In this document: piece by piece, positions 11,775 to 22,725 of the stretch
Numbering within the stretch: position 1 is the first letter of the stretch
Layout: the number at the start of each line of letters is the position of its first letter
Assembly: GCA_024180945.1 (NCBI GenBank)
Contig: JAKSGN010000002.1
Location: forward strand, 1,488,001-1,552,000
DNA from: Macrophomina tecta
Taxonomy: Eukaryota; Ascomycota; Dothideomycetes; Botryosphaeriales; Botryosphaeriaceae
Direction: 5' to 3'
DNA length: 64,000 bases
The notes under the pieces: generated by a model
Told to the model about the DNA's origin: nothing
Databases searched by the model: none
The model's input: the letters and a program-made list of their open reading frames with translations, nothing else
Program-made: the position numbers and the translations under genes

Positions 11775-12029
11775 TGCTGTCTGGCCAAGCCACTCTCGAC
11801 CATGCTCTCGGGATCGGCATTCCAATTGCACCGAGCTAGGGCCTGCACGCATTCGGTCCGCAAAATAGAGCAATGGCGTACACTCCTCCAGAACAGTGAC
11901 CCGGAGAGGTCAGCGGCGGGCCAAGCATTCCGGACCAATCCCGAGCCGACAGAGTGCCTATTGAGACTAAACGTCGTATGTCGGAATCATCGAGTCTCCG
12001 AAGACCGTGGGAACATGGCTGCCCTTATG

Positions 12030-12036
12030 TATAAAA
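12030..12036 (+). promoter_or_regulatory. TATA box of the first P450
   Basis: TATAAAA lies 52 bp upstream of the ATG at 12088, a usual place for a fungal TATA element given a short leader. Confidence 0.5.
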
Positions 12037-12087
12037 ACTACCACCCAATCTGGATAGCCACAGCAAAATCTCCTGTTCATTGAAGCC

Positions 12088-13785
12088 ATGGATTTGCCTC
12101 GTCTTCCCATCATCGTTGGAGCCTCAGCTCTATCCGTAAGCTGCAACCTAAACCCCCTGATCTTTTGGCTGCGGTAGCTAACCTGCTTGAAGCTTATCCT
12201 GGGCTTTGGTGCCCTTGCCGTCTATCGGATTTACTTCCACCCCTTGAGTAAATGTACGCCTCAAATTCCATTCCAAGACCCGACTTTAACCTCGCTGGCC
12301 CAGACCCCGGCCCAAAGTATGCTATCGCCTCTGGTCTCGTGTACTGGTGCATCTCTATCGCCGGCGACATTCCTTATTGGGTTCACCGCATGCATGAAAC
12401 GTACGGAGAGACGGTGCGACTGGGGCCAGACAGGCTCAGCTTCATCCATCCGCAAGCCTGGAAGGACATCTACGGCCACCGCGTTGGGGCAGCGAGCAAG
12501 AAAGCCATCAGCAAGGATCCGCGCAAATACCGTCCGGAATACGATGGCTCCTACAACATGATCACAATGGTCGACGATCACGCCCACGCTCGCGCTCGCA
12601 AAATCTTCACCAATGCATTCTCCGACAGAGCGCTGAGGGAGCAAGAGCCCATGATCCGGTCCTACACCGCCCACTTCATCCGCAACCTCTACGAAGTGAA
12701 GGGCGAGACAGACCTCGTCACGCAGCTTAACTGCACTACCTTCGATATCATGGGCGACCTCACGTTTGGCGAATCCCTCGGTTTGCTGTCCAAGTCCGAG
12801 TTGTCGCCCTGGGTCAAAGCCATCTTCGAGAATCTCAAAGTTGGCGAACTACTCAGCATCGGGCATGATTATCCCATCTTGGGGGCACTAATGTACGCCG
12901 TGCTGCCCAAGTCTCTCCGCGACCAGCAGAGGCGGCACTTCGAGCACTCTGCCGAAAGAGTCGATCGTCGGATAGCAAAAGGGGACACCGCCAAACCCGA
13001 CATCTGGAAGCTCGCGCTTTCGAAAGGCAAGGACGTGCTCGACAAGGGCACCATGTACGCCCATTCCTCTGTTTTCATGATCGCCGGCACAGAAACGACG
13101 GCCACCGCCATTAGCGGCGCAACCTACTTTCTTCTCAAGAACCCGGACAAAATGCGCAAATTGACCGAGGAGGTGCGGTCGCTCGATTCCGAAGAGGACT
13201 TGACTCTGGATGCGCTGCAGCACATGAAGTACCTCTCAGCGTGCTTGGAAGAGACCCTTCGTATGTATCCGCCGGTGCCCATAGGCTTGGCGAGAATCGT
13301 TACGGAAGGTGGATCAGCGGTATGTGGCGAGTGGATCCCACCCAAGGTAAACAGCTCCTGCACCCGCCGACAAGGGGCGCCGTACACTAAAAATTTACAG
13401 ACTCGTGTCTCCGTGCCTCAATACGCCGCCTACTACTCACCCCGCAACTTCAAGGATCCGGAATCGTTCATTCCTGAACGCTGGCTCCCCGACACCGGGT
13501 TCGACAGCGATAGGAAGGATGCACTGCAGCCCTTCTCCACCGGTCCTCGCAATTGCCTGGGCAAGAAGTGAGTTTTCTCTTTCCTGTAGGAACACTTTGG
13601 GCATCATCTTTGCTTACGCGAATAGCCTCGCATACCACGAGATGCGCATCCTCCTCGCGAAGCTGCTGTGGCACTTCGACCTGGAGCTCAGTCCCAAATG
13701 CCAGAACTGGAATGAGCAGAAGAACTATGCTTTGTGGGAAAAGCACCCTCTCTACGTCACCTTGAAGCCTATTCGGCAGCAGTAG
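12088..13785 (+). CDS. Cytochrome P450 (isotrichodermin hydroxylase-like)
   Basis: Haem monooxygenase of the endoplasmic reticulum, 492 residues. Exons: 12088-12135, 12193-12253, 12304-13346, 13401-13567 and 13626-13785; all phases agree. The N-terminal anchor helix is split over exons 1 and 2 and followed by YRIYFHPLSKYPGPKYA. Motifs: I-helix AGTETT (near residue 297), ExxR as EETLR (near 351), PERW, and the haem loop FSTGPRNCLGKN (Cys near 435), the last completed by the 13568-13625 intron. The overall pattern (VHRMHETYGETVRLGPDRLSF-type) resembles the CYP65 / isotrichodermin C-15 hydroxylase group of secondary metabolism. The substrate cannot be told. Intron 4 (54 bp) has no stop and retention would keep the frame. 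Neighbours are a divergent Zn2Cys6 regulator and a convergent P450. Confidence 0.92.
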
Positions 13786-14273
13786 CGCCGACACTGTGCC
13801 AAAAGGGGCGAGGCTTTGCGAATTCCGCGCACATTCCGCAAGTACGCTTTGTCTTCAGTCGGTGATAGCTGACAGATAAGCGCCTGCCAATGATGAAGGC
13901 GTGGTGTTAGACGGTTTTGCATGTAAGGTAAATTCGGGGGTGGTGTTTGTTGGGTTGGTGCTGGGGGGCTCTGGGTTCATACACACCTCCCTTGCAGTGC
14001 GGTACGCTCAGGTAGATTGTGCATAGCAAACTGAAAGGATATTCGGTCGGGTGTGTATATGCATTTCAACAAATAAGGACGAGAAGACATTGCTGTCAAG
14101 GCCAGACTACGACTTCAGCTAGCCCTGACCATGTTGCCCTTGCCCACTCATACTTGGGAGCTTTACAGGATAGGATTTGCGATTACTTGTATGCGCGGAG
14201 TGGCAGTCAACAGTTTCATCAAATCAAACCGCTGTTCTCCATATTTGCTTACAGCCAATGCTCTCGCTCAACT
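13786..14273. other. Convergent spacer between two P450 genes
   Basis: 488 bp holding the 3' UTRs of both P450 genes. GT-rich stretch near 13930-13980. No gene seen. Confidence 0.5.
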
Positions 14274-16180
14274 TCAATTCCTCCTCTCGGTGACCCGAAC
14301 CATGAAGTTGTTCTGCTTGACGAACCAAACGTTCCTTGACACCAGCTCCGCCTTCGCATCCGAGAGATGGAAGTCGAACTTCTCCACCATGTGCGGAATG
14401 AGCTTCCCTATCTCCATCAGGCTGATGTTCTTCCCAATGCAAGTCCTGGATCCATGGCCAAACTAAACGACGGATCAGCACCGATTCACAACCAGAGAGG
14501 ACGGACCTTTCGCCTCGAGAAGGGGCTTCAGGTTCGAAATAACTTACAGGTAACCAGTACTTGTCCATCCTCTGCACGGTCTCCTTATCGGCCAACCACC
14601 TTTCAGGCCTGAAGTGGTCGGCATCATCGCCAAACACCTCTTTGTTTGCATGAGCGACCCAAGAGTTGATACCAACCATCGTCTAATCCACCCACAAATC
14701 AGCAGCTGTCCTCTTCCCCGAAAGGTAGTCTAGCACTCACTCCTTCCGGGAAGTACTTTCCCGCGATCTGCGCACCGCCCTTGGGCACGACCCGCTGCAT
14801 CGGCAATCCCGTAGACGGGTGGATTCTCAGCCCCTCCCGAATGACCGCCTGCAGATACGGCATGTTATGCGATTCCGCGAACGTTACCGGGCTCGAGACC
14901 TCGCCCTTTGCGCGCTTCTCGTCGATCTCAGCGCGCAGCTGCACCCATACTCGTCAGTCGGACTCCGTCACACAAAGTCATCAAACCCATATCGCCCCCG
15001 CCCCCCACAACTCCCCAAGGGAACCAGCGCACCTTCGCAAAAGCCTCCGGATTATTCGCCAACCCCCACATAATCCCACTCAACGCGATGCTCGTCGTAT
15101 CGCTCCCCGCACCAATATTCATCGCGCACGTCGAAATGACATCGCTCATCGTAAACGCCCTCGGCTCCTCCTCATGCAGCCGCAGGACCTTTGCCAAGAA
15201 ATCGTCGCCATCGACCCTCTTCTCGACGTCGCCGTTGGCTTCCCTCCGCGCGGCGATCTGCCGCAGGGAGAAGGCGATGACGCCGGCGATGTCCGAGTTG
15301 CCGCGCAGCAGCTTCATGAGGCGGTACAGCGGCGCGTGCCACTCGGCATAAATGCCGACGTGCGTCTGCCACATGAGGTAGCGGTGCAGCGCGGGCAGCA
15401 TGGCGATGGGGTCTTTCCCCTCGTCGAGGAAGCCGAAGCGCTTGGCGAGCGTGATGGAGCCGATGACGTCGAAGGCGTAGCACTGGAGCCAGTATTGTAG
15501 GTTGATAGTTTGCTGGGTGCTAGTTGCGTGAGAGAGAGAGAGAGAGATCGTCTTCGTCAGATGGCATTATCCTCTTCACAGGGTATCTGCGGCGTGTCTA
15601 CTCACCCCGCCAACTCTCGGAACCGTGTCTCGAATATGTCGATGCAGTCGTTGACCGCCTCCTCCATCTTCAGCAGCGTGGTCATCGAGTAAAGGCTGGC
15701 CACTTTCCGCCTATTGGCCGCGTGCCGCTTCGAGTCGCGGTCGGTGAAGATATCTCGAAGTTGATTCGTAGGGTCGCGGCCGGCATCGTACCAGGGACCT
15801 TTCGTGAAGTGCGTGCCAATTCCATAGATAGTTCGGACGGCGGAAGGATCGTCGATGGAGTAGTAGCCGGGCGCAATACGGACAATGGGTCCTGTGGTGT
15901 ATCAGTGTCGGAGAGTCGCTGAAGCGCTGTCCGAACAAGAGCTCTACGCACCGTATTGACGGTGCAGCGCAACATTCTTCGTGTGGAAATCACCGCGGTA
16001 CACGTTACGGAGGTACCACAAGCGCGAGAAACGGGCAAGGAAAGGGCCGGGGACAGAGCGAAGAGGTGAGAGAGTAGCGCGCAGTAGCGAATGCAAGATG
16101 ATGAGAGCGAAGAGAAAGCTAAGGACTCCCAGCACCAGTTGGTGTTTGGAGACGGCCGCGACGAGGTCTGACAGCGTCAT
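14274..16180 (-). CDS. Cytochrome P450 (pisatin demethylase / CYP57-like)
   Basis: 507-residue haem monooxygenase with an N-terminal membrane anchor (LVLGVLSFLFALIILHSLL) followed by a Pro-rich hinge (SVPGPFLARFSRLW). Exons in transcript order: 16180-15952, 15891-15606, 15519-15033, 14938-14741, 14682-14548 and 14462-14274; phases close to a single frame. Motifs: I-helix GAGSDTTS near residue 309, ExxR in REGLRIHP, PERW, and the haem loop FGHGSRTCIGKN (Cys near 453), whose codons begin right after the last intron. The layout resembles fungal P450s annotated as pisatin demethylase or benzoate-type monooxygenases. The substrate is unknown. Intron 2 contains an (AG)n run. It lies convergent with the other P450 and may belong to the same small metabolic group. 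Confidence 0.92.
15530..15547 (+). repeat. (AG)9 microsatellite in P450 intron
   Basis: Eighteen bases of AG repeat inside the second intron (15520-15605) of the minus-strand P450. On the transcript it is a CT run near the 3' splice site and may serve as part of the polypyrimidine tract. Confidence 0.8.
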
Positions 16181-17132
16181 AATTAAAATATGGCGGAATG
16201 GTTTGAAAGGTATACTGGTTTTCTTCTGGGAGTGCGAGTGACTTATGTAGCTTGTGGCAACTTACTCCCCAGCTGCTCCTTAAGACTGCCCCACACCCCA
16301 CATAAGAGCGGAAAATGCTTCAAGACATCCGGATTGGACTCCCGATATCTATCAATAAGCTTACCTTTAGATGCGGATGATTCATACTTCAGCCACTCCA
16401 CGTAAGTCAACTTTTCTTGACTGTGGGGTAGTAGCGCATGGAGCTTGCGCTTGGGGTGCGAATTGCGCGAGAGTGGTCTTGGTCAGGAAGAATGTTTTAC
16501 CTCTGTTTCTTCAACGTAGTTTTCACTTCACGGCAACCTGATTGAGTGCCTTCGGTCAACGGCTTCGACCAATTCCGTTCGGCTTAGGAAACAATGTAGG
16601 GGCTTGTAAGGGTCATCGGAAAGGAATACGACATTTTGCGGGGTAAAATAGTGGATGTTCTCCCTGATATACTGTAAATGGCAGGGACAACTGAGCCAAG
16701 CCTCCGCTGTAGCAATCTGCATGCGGGCCGAGTAATCCTATTATCTTGGATTTGTTAGTTTTGAGGCATGAAATAGATCTCGAAGCCGGAGTTGCTTAAC
16801 TCACGATATTTGAGAGCTCTTAGCGTGACTTGACTTATGCTGCATGGTCAATCTATCAATGTAAGATGCTTGTTTGTGGATTGGCTCAATCAAGGACCTC
16901 CTTCTGTCATAGCATATTGGCGCGCCATTATCTTGTTGGAGAGACAATTTGAACACCGCGAAGTGCATGTACTGCTTGTCATTAACAAAGCATCAAAGCG
17001 TCTTGACTCATCGATTCGATCTATGTGCCCGCGGTAGCCGTACATAATGTTGTACAAACCCGATTTTGTTTTGCCCATATCATGACCTTGTCATATTCTA
17101 AACTACTAAACCACATCCAATCCTTTCTTCCT
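16181..17132. other. Spacer upstream of second P450
   Basis: 952 bp, lower in GC than the flanks. The left part is the promoter of the minus-strand P450 and the right part the 3' UTR of the aminotransferase. No gene motif seen on either strand. Confidence 0.5.
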
Positions 17133-18511
17133 TTAACCGGTGACCTTGTAGATGCTCTCGGCGAGCCTCTTAACGTTACCGCTGGTGATACCAGCGACGG
17201 AGATACGACCGTCCTTGGTGGCATAGACGGAGTGCTCCTTCGCGAGAGCATCCATCTGCTCGGGCTTGAGGCCGGTGTAGGCGAACATGCCGATCTGGTT
17301 GGTGATGTGGCTCCAGTCATGCTTAGAGCCGAGCTCCTCAAGGTGTTTCTTGAGCAGAGCACGCATCTTAATGATGCGGTCAGCCATACCCTTGACCTCG
17401 CCCAGCCACTGCTTGTTCAGAGCCGCATCGTTCAGCAGGGTCGAGGCAATGCGAGCGCCGTGGATCGGGGGGTTAGAGTACATGGGGCGGACGAGGATCT
17501 TGATCTGGGAGTCGACACGCTTCTTCTCCTCAGCGGACTCGGTGACAACGGAGAAGGCACCAACACGCTCGCCGTACAGACCCTAGTAGTGTCAGTCATA
17601 CAATCACGTCCCTGGCGATTCTTCATCTACTCACCATGTTCTTTGCGAAGCTCTGAGCCAGGACGGGCAGGTGGCCCTGTTGAACGAAGTAGCGCAGAGC
17701 GTAAGCATCCTTGGTGGTGTCACCACTGGCGAAGCCCTGGTAGGCCATGTCGAAGAAGGGGAAGTGGTCACCGGCCTTGACCGCATCGCTGATGGCGCGC
17801 CACTGCTCCTCGGTGGGATCGACACCAGTGGGGTTGTGGGCGCAGGCGTGCAGCAGGACGATGCTGTTCTTGGGCAGGTTTTTGATGTCCTCAATCATGC
17901 CCTCAAAGTCGAGACCAATGGTGTCCTTGTTGTAGTAGCGGTATGTCTTGACCTCCAGGCCGGAGTCGCTGAAGACAGCCTTGTGGTTGGCCCACGAGGG
18001 AGTGGGGATGTAAATGGTCTTCGCGTGGGGGTAGTGGCGCTGGAGGAAAGCACCGCCAATGCGCAGGGCTCCGGTGCCGGAAATGGACTGGGTGATGGCG
18101 ATGCGGCCGTCCTTGATGGCGGGCGAGTCGGCGCCATAGGCAAGCTTCGCGGCGGCGGCAGTAAACTCGGGGACTCCGGTGATGCCGGCGTACTCCTTGT
18201 TCAGGTTGGAGTCGATGACCTGCTTCTCGGCGGCCTTCACCGAGGGCAGGACGTAGGGCTTGCCCTGGTCATCACGGTAGGCACCGACACCTCGAATGCT
18301 GTCAGCGTCAATCGCACAATGGCAAGCTGGCGCGCATACCCAGGTTGATCTTCTCCGGGTGGCTGTCAGCCTTGAAGGCCTCAGTGATACCCAGAATGGC
18401 GTCGGGAGGACCCTGGGGGACCTTGGCCCATGCGGAAGCTGCACGGAGGGCGGGCGCGGCGACAAGACGGCGGGCAGAGACCTGCCTGATGGCGGCGGTA
18501 GATGAAATCAT
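17133..18511 (-). CDS. Aspartate aminotransferase, mitochondrial
   Basis: PLP enzyme that interconverts aspartate and 2-oxoglutarate with oxaloacetate and glutamate; part of the malate-aspartate shuttle and amino-acid metabolism. Exons 18511-18340, 18290-17635 and 17582-17133 give 425 residues. The first ~30 residues are Arg/Ala/Ser-rich without acids ([20 protein letters not shown]), a mitochondrial presequence, so this is the matrix isoform. Family motifs: [38 protein letters not shown] and the PLP lysine in [16 protein letters not shown] (Lys near 274), with the 17583-17634 intron just after it. [10 protein letters not shown] and the [15 protein letters not shown] end match the family. It is divergent from the Gep3-like GTPase, which is also mitochondrial. 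Confidence 0.96.
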
Positions 18512-19021
18512 GGTGACGAATTGAGCGGTGGTGATGGACGCGCAGCTCTGGGGAATGTCTGGTGAACGGATGACTGGCCGGAGATCGGAGCAGCGTGGAG
18601 CTGGTGGTGTGAGTCGTAGTTATTTACCCCAGGAAGAGCACCGCGCTCGGACGCCTTTTGCGCCGCGTTTTTTCAAGGAGCTTTGGCCCTCCGCTGAAAT
18701 CCCCGGCCAGATGCGCCCTCGTCCAATCACGCCCCGGAAGTGCCGGTTCTCATTCCACGGTAGCTGCGTATTGTACCAGACTTTTTCCTTACAAATAAAC
18801 CGGCTGAGCGCGCCGCAACCAGTGAAAATCCACCACAGTGTTTGGAGTAGTATCGCACATGTAGCCTTATTGGTATATATCATTCCATCTCGTTTCGCGC
18901 TGCAGTACGGTAACGATCGCATGACGTGCTTACCAGCCGTCGGCATCGGACAGCAGCAGCCGCTCCCGCCCGAACTTTTTTTTTTGGCCTGCAAGCTCCC
19001 ATCTACAGCTCACAACGCAGT
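18512..19021. promoter_or_regulatory. Shared divergent promoter: aminotransferase / Gep3-like GTPase
   Basis: 510 bp between two divergent genes for mitochondrial proteins. A T9 run lies near 18976, just before the GTPase start. No clear TATA box or regulator motif was identified. Confidence 0.45.
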
Positions 19022-21076
19022 ATGCACCGCGCCCTCCGCCCGCTGCGCTCGCTGGGCCTCTCGCGCGCTGAAATACGCCGCATCGAGGCTTCAGTCCCTC
19101 TCTTCCTGTGTCCCGCCTTACTGGACCCACTCCCGCCGCCCGCCCGACGCCTGCAAAAGTCCATTGGGAGCCTGCGCACCCTGTCGACTTCGGATCGAAG
19201 GCGAAACGCGCTCGAAGCCACCCGTTCGTCCGCCGCAGAACAGCGCACCGACTCACCCTCACCGCTTGTCCAGAGGCTGCCACTGTCGTGTCCTGGGTGC
19301 GGAGCTCCGAGTCAGACGGTAGACGCAGATGCTGCCGGATACTACACTGAGTCCAGGAAGGCGGTAAAAGCCTACCTGACTCCCCAGCCGTTGGCAAAGG
19401 CGAGTGGAAAAGAAAGAGAAGATGATCTTTTCATGGAAGCTGTTTCAAAGCTAGACAACTCTCTGAAGGAGCAATTGGGCTTGCGGGAAGAAGATGCTGT
19501 CACAAATGACGAGCCGGTGCACCAGTCACCGTCAGGACCACCGCCGCCAATATGCGATCGCTGCCACAACCTCCTAAACCACCATGCCGGTGTGCCTATA
19601 GACCACCCCTCCATTGAATCGATCGAACAAACCATTGCCGAATCGCCCTACAAGCACAATCACATCTACCATGTGCTCGACGCTGCCGACTTTCCGATGT
19701 CCCTAGTCCCTAATCTTACCCGCGCTTTGAAACTCTCTCCTCTCCGCACGCAGAACCGGCGCTCAAAACACAAAGAGTATTTCCATGGAAGGATCGCTGA
19801 GGTTAGCTTCATAATCACCCGCTCCGACCTACTGGCTCCGAAGAAAGAACAAGTCGATAGCCTGATGCCATATTTGACGGAAGTTTTGCGCGACGCATTG
19901 GGACGCAGTGGAAGGAATGTACGCCTCGGAAACGTGCGCTGCGTGAGCTCCAAGAGGGGATGGTGGACCAAGGAAGTGAAAGAGAAAATCTGGGAACGTG
20001 GTGGCGCCGGCTGGATGGTCGGGAAAGTCAACGTCGGAAAGAGCAATCTCTTTGAAGTCGTCTTCCCCAAAGGCCGCAGCGACTCCGTCAACATCAATAA
20101 GCTGCGCAGTGCTGCCGCTAAGGAACCACTCAGCGGACAGCGCCTCCACGTTCCCGCATCAACTCCAGAGCAACCACAGCCCGACCAAGATGATGACGAG
20201 GTGCCCCTAGGCGACGAGAACTCACTCCTCCCACCGCCCCAGAAAGAAATGACGTACCCTGTCATGCCAGTCATCTCCTCCCTCCCCGGCACCACGGCCT
20301 CTCCCATCCGCGTCCCCTTCGGCAACGGCAGGGGCGAGCTAATCGATCTGCCCGGCCTCGAGCGCACCTCTATAGACCGCCACGTCCGCCCCGAGCACAG
20401 GCTTGACCTCGTCATGAGGAGCCGGGTTGTGCCTGAGCGCCTGAGCGTCAAGCCTGGCCAGTCCCTGCTGTTGGGCGGCGGCCTGATCCGCATTACGCCC
20501 GCGACCCGCGGCTTAGTGTACCTCATGCATCCGTTTGTTCCGCTCCCGTCACACGTTACGTCGACACAGAAGGCTCTGGCTATGGAGGCTGGCGAGCGCG
20601 CCTCGGGCATCGCGACCGTCGTCGAGGAAGGCGTTGGCGAGATCATGAGTCCTGCGGGCGTGTTCCCGCTGAGATGGGACGTCACGAGGCAGCAGGCCGG
20701 CCCGCTGACGCGCAAAGATGCGGTCGCGCTGAAGCCCGAGCAGCTCCCATTCACCGTGTGGTCGACAGACATCCTCATTGAAGGTGTCGGTTGGGTCGAA
20801 GTTGTCGCACAGACAAGGAAGAGCCAGAAAATATATCGTAATGACGGCGAGGTCGGCAGCGCCGACGCGTTAGGTGATATTGTTCCTGGAGCGACAGAAG
20901 TACCATACCCGGAGGTCGAAGTTGTAACTCCGGAAGGCAAATTCATCGGGTCGAGACGCCCGATGAACGCATGGCTCTTGAACAAGCCAAAGCAGAAGGA
21001 TTCGGATAAGAGGAGCAGACCCAAAAGAAGCATGGCTTCTGTGAAAAACCAGCGCCCAAAAAGAACTGCTTCGTAA
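19022..21076 (+). CDS. Mitochondrial circularly permuted GTPase, Gep3/YqeH-like
   Basis: 684 residues in one exon. The yeast relative Gep3 is needed for mitochondrial small ribosomal subunit assembly and interacts genetically with prohibitins. An Arg-rich N-terminus (MHRALRPLRSLGLSRAEIRR) suits import into mitochondria. A zinc-binding module shows two CxxC pairs (SCPGCGAP near residue 90, CDRCHNLLNH near 178). GTPase motifs appear in permuted order: G4-like ITRSDLL (near 265), then G1 GKVNVGKSNL (near 334), then G3 LIDLPGLE (near 441), as in YqeH/RbgA proteins. The tail is very basic, fitting rRNA contact. The frame is open upstream of this ATG, but only non-ATG codons could start there and the stretch is T-rich, so the first ATG was chosen. 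It converges on the tetraspanin gene 240 bp on. Confidence 0.87.
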   Translation: MHRALRPLRSLGLSRAEIRRIEASVPLFLCPALLDPLPPPARRLQKSIGSLRTLSTSDRRRNALEATRSSAAEQRTDSPSPLVQRLPLSCPGCGAPSQTVDADAAGYYTESRKAVKAYLTPQPLAKASGKEREDDLFMEAVSKLDNSLKEQLGLREEDAVTNDEPVHQSPSGPPPPICDRCHNLLNHHAGVPIDHPSIESIEQTIAESPYKHNHIYHVLDAADFPMSLVPNLTRALKLSPLRTQNRRSKHKEYFHGRIAEVSFIITRSDLLAPKKEQVDSLMPYLTEVLRDALGRSGRNVRLGNVRCVSSKRGWWTKEVKEKIWERGGAGWMVGKVNVGKSNLFEVVFPKGRSDSVNINKLRSAAAKEPLSGQRLHVPASTPEQPQPDQDDDEVPLGDENSLLPPPQKEMTYPVMPVISSLPGTTASPIRVPFGNGRGELIDLPGLERTSIDRHVRPEHRLDLVMRSRVVPERLSVKPGQSLLLGGGLIRITPATRGLVYLMHPFVPLPSHVTSTQKALAMEAGERASGIATVVEEGVGEIMSPAGVFPLRWDVTRQQAGPLTRKDAVALKPEQLPFTVWSTDILIEGVGWVEVVAQTRKSQKIYRNDGEVGSADALGDIVPGATEVPYPEVEVVTPEGKFIGSRRPMNAWLLNKPKQKDSDKRSRPKRSMASVKNQRPKRTAS

Positions 21077-21316
21077 TAAGACTCCTCTGATAATCGGCTC
21101 TGCCGCTTTTCAGAGAAAATAAATCTACAGCTCCGCTCCGTCCTTGCATCTACCTAGTTTTCTGCCGAGTGCCACTATGGATATCGCAGCCATCCACTTT
21201 TGGAAAGAAATCCGTAGAAAAGGGGGGGGAAATGAATGAGCATCGAAAGTTCTCTTATCAACCAGCCACTTCCATTCTTCCCGCTCCCACTCCCGCTTCC
21301 ACCCTTCTTCTCTTCC

Positions 21317-22725
21317 TTACGGCCTCTGCCACTCATTTTCCTCCTGAGCCCTGTGTGATGATGCCAACAGAGTGTGATGCTCATCGTGCTCGCCATCGAT
21401 TCCCAGACGCGCCTCAATTGCCCTCTGCACGCTCCCCTGCTTGGACCGCGGCGAATCGGCTGTCTCACCCGTCTCGTCCTCGGCGTCAGCATCCGCATCC
21501 TCAACGCGAACGATCGGCGTATCGCTGTAGATTGCATTGCCATTCTCAGGGTCATGGTACCCGATGGCGCGGGGGCCATCGCCATTGCCATTGGTGTGGC
21601 CGGCGGGCTTGCTGGCCTCCCTGAAGCGCGAGAGCCAGGACGGGCGCCTGGCGGGGATGTAGACAACGATCATCTGCGAGGAGCCGCCGTCAGCCTTGCT
21701 TTTTTCACTCGTCTACTTCACTCGACTCCTCAATGTGCCGCCGCCTTCCTCTCCCTCGCTTCCCCTTTTCCCCAGGGAGTAAAGAAGAAAAAGAAAAGGA
21801 AACGGGACTAACCTCCCAAACCCAAACTCCCACACAGACTCCCACCACCAATCCCGCCACGAGCCCCTCCTCGGCCCTCCACGCCGCCAGGCAGCTCCTC
21901 GTTCGCCCGTATGTCCGCGCGCACGTGCTCGGTGCCGTCCGCCCCGTGTCCGGGTCATGCTTCGCGAACGGCCACGCCATGTCGTACACGCTCCGGAAGC
22001 CGCAGCAGTCGAACGCGTCCTGGATGCGGCGGACCTCGGGCTCGCGCCCGCCGCGGTACAGCCCGCGCCACGCGTCTTCGAGGCCGCACGCCAGGGCTGA
22101 GGCGGGGCCGATGTGTGTGCCAGCGAGCGTGGCGAGCAGGGTAGAGATGATGGTCAGGAGGATGAGGGTGAGGGCCGTGAGCGTGGTATGGTGGCGGCGG
22201 CGGCGAAGGCGGGGGGAGGGGTAGGAGGCGGTCGAGGAGCGGCGGGGGCGGGTGATCGAGGGAGACGAGGAGGAAGTAGGTTTGCTGGTCAGGTGGGTGA
22301 GGCGGTCGATGAGCAGGCCGTGGAGGGCCGGCAGGAGGATTGCCAGGCCGGAAAGCGCGGTGGGGATGGGTAGGGAGAGGCGTTGGACGGTGTAGTGGGC
22401 GTAGCTAGTTTGAATGGAGGGGTCAGTTGCTGTGGGCTTGGGGTCATAGGAAACCAACTGGGCAGGTTGGAGGTGTATGCAGGTACGGTTTGGGATTGAG
22501 GATTGGCGTGGGAAACCGGAAGTTGGTCTTTTTACTCGGTGATGAGCATTGATTCTTACCAAGCTATAACAGTGAGGCCAATGAGGTACTGTGGTGATCT
22601 CGTGTCAGCTCCTTTTTTTTTTTTTGGCCCAATTGAGTAGTGTCGATAAAGCAATTAAGTGCCGTGCGGATTCCACTTACGATGACACTGAACACAGTGA
22701 CGATGGAGCGTTTGCTGCGAGCCAT
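21317..22725 (-). CDS. Tetraspanin (fungal Tsp2/Tsp3-like)
   Basis: Four-span membrane protein of 340 residues. Exons in transcript order: 22725-22681, 22588-22560 (only 29 nt), 22404-21813 and 21673-21317; phases agree. Span 1 crosses three exons (SIVTVFSVIYLIGLTVIAC). Span 2 is LSGLAILLPALHGLLI, span 3 LTALTLILLTIISTLLATLA, and span 4 LVAGLVVGVCVGVWVW continues into MIVVYI after the last splice. Between spans 3 and 4 lies a loop with the diagnostic CCG motif (DAFDCCGFRSVYDM) and two further cysteines (APSTCARTYGRTRSC). The cytoplasmic tail is acidic (EDADADAEDE). Tetraspanins organise membrane domains and in some plant pathogens affect penetration. The exact subgroup is uncertain. Confidence 0.8.

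Larger units (their letters stand above)
11602..12087. promoter_or_regulatory. Shared divergent promoter: Zn2Cys6 regulator / P450
   Basis: 486 bp between two divergent genes. It contains a CGG-T-CCG element (11854-11860), a 13-C run (11762-11774) and, near the P450, a TATAAAA box (12030-12036) 52 bp before its ATG. CGG/CCG pairs are the half-sites of Zn2Cys6 factors, so auto- or cross-regulation by the adjacent regulator is possible. Confidence 0.5.

Noticed and set aside
18926..19021. Upstream extension of the Gep3-like GTPase
   Set aside because: It would need a GTG start and crosses a T9 run; the first ATG at 19022 opens a good mitochondrial presequence.
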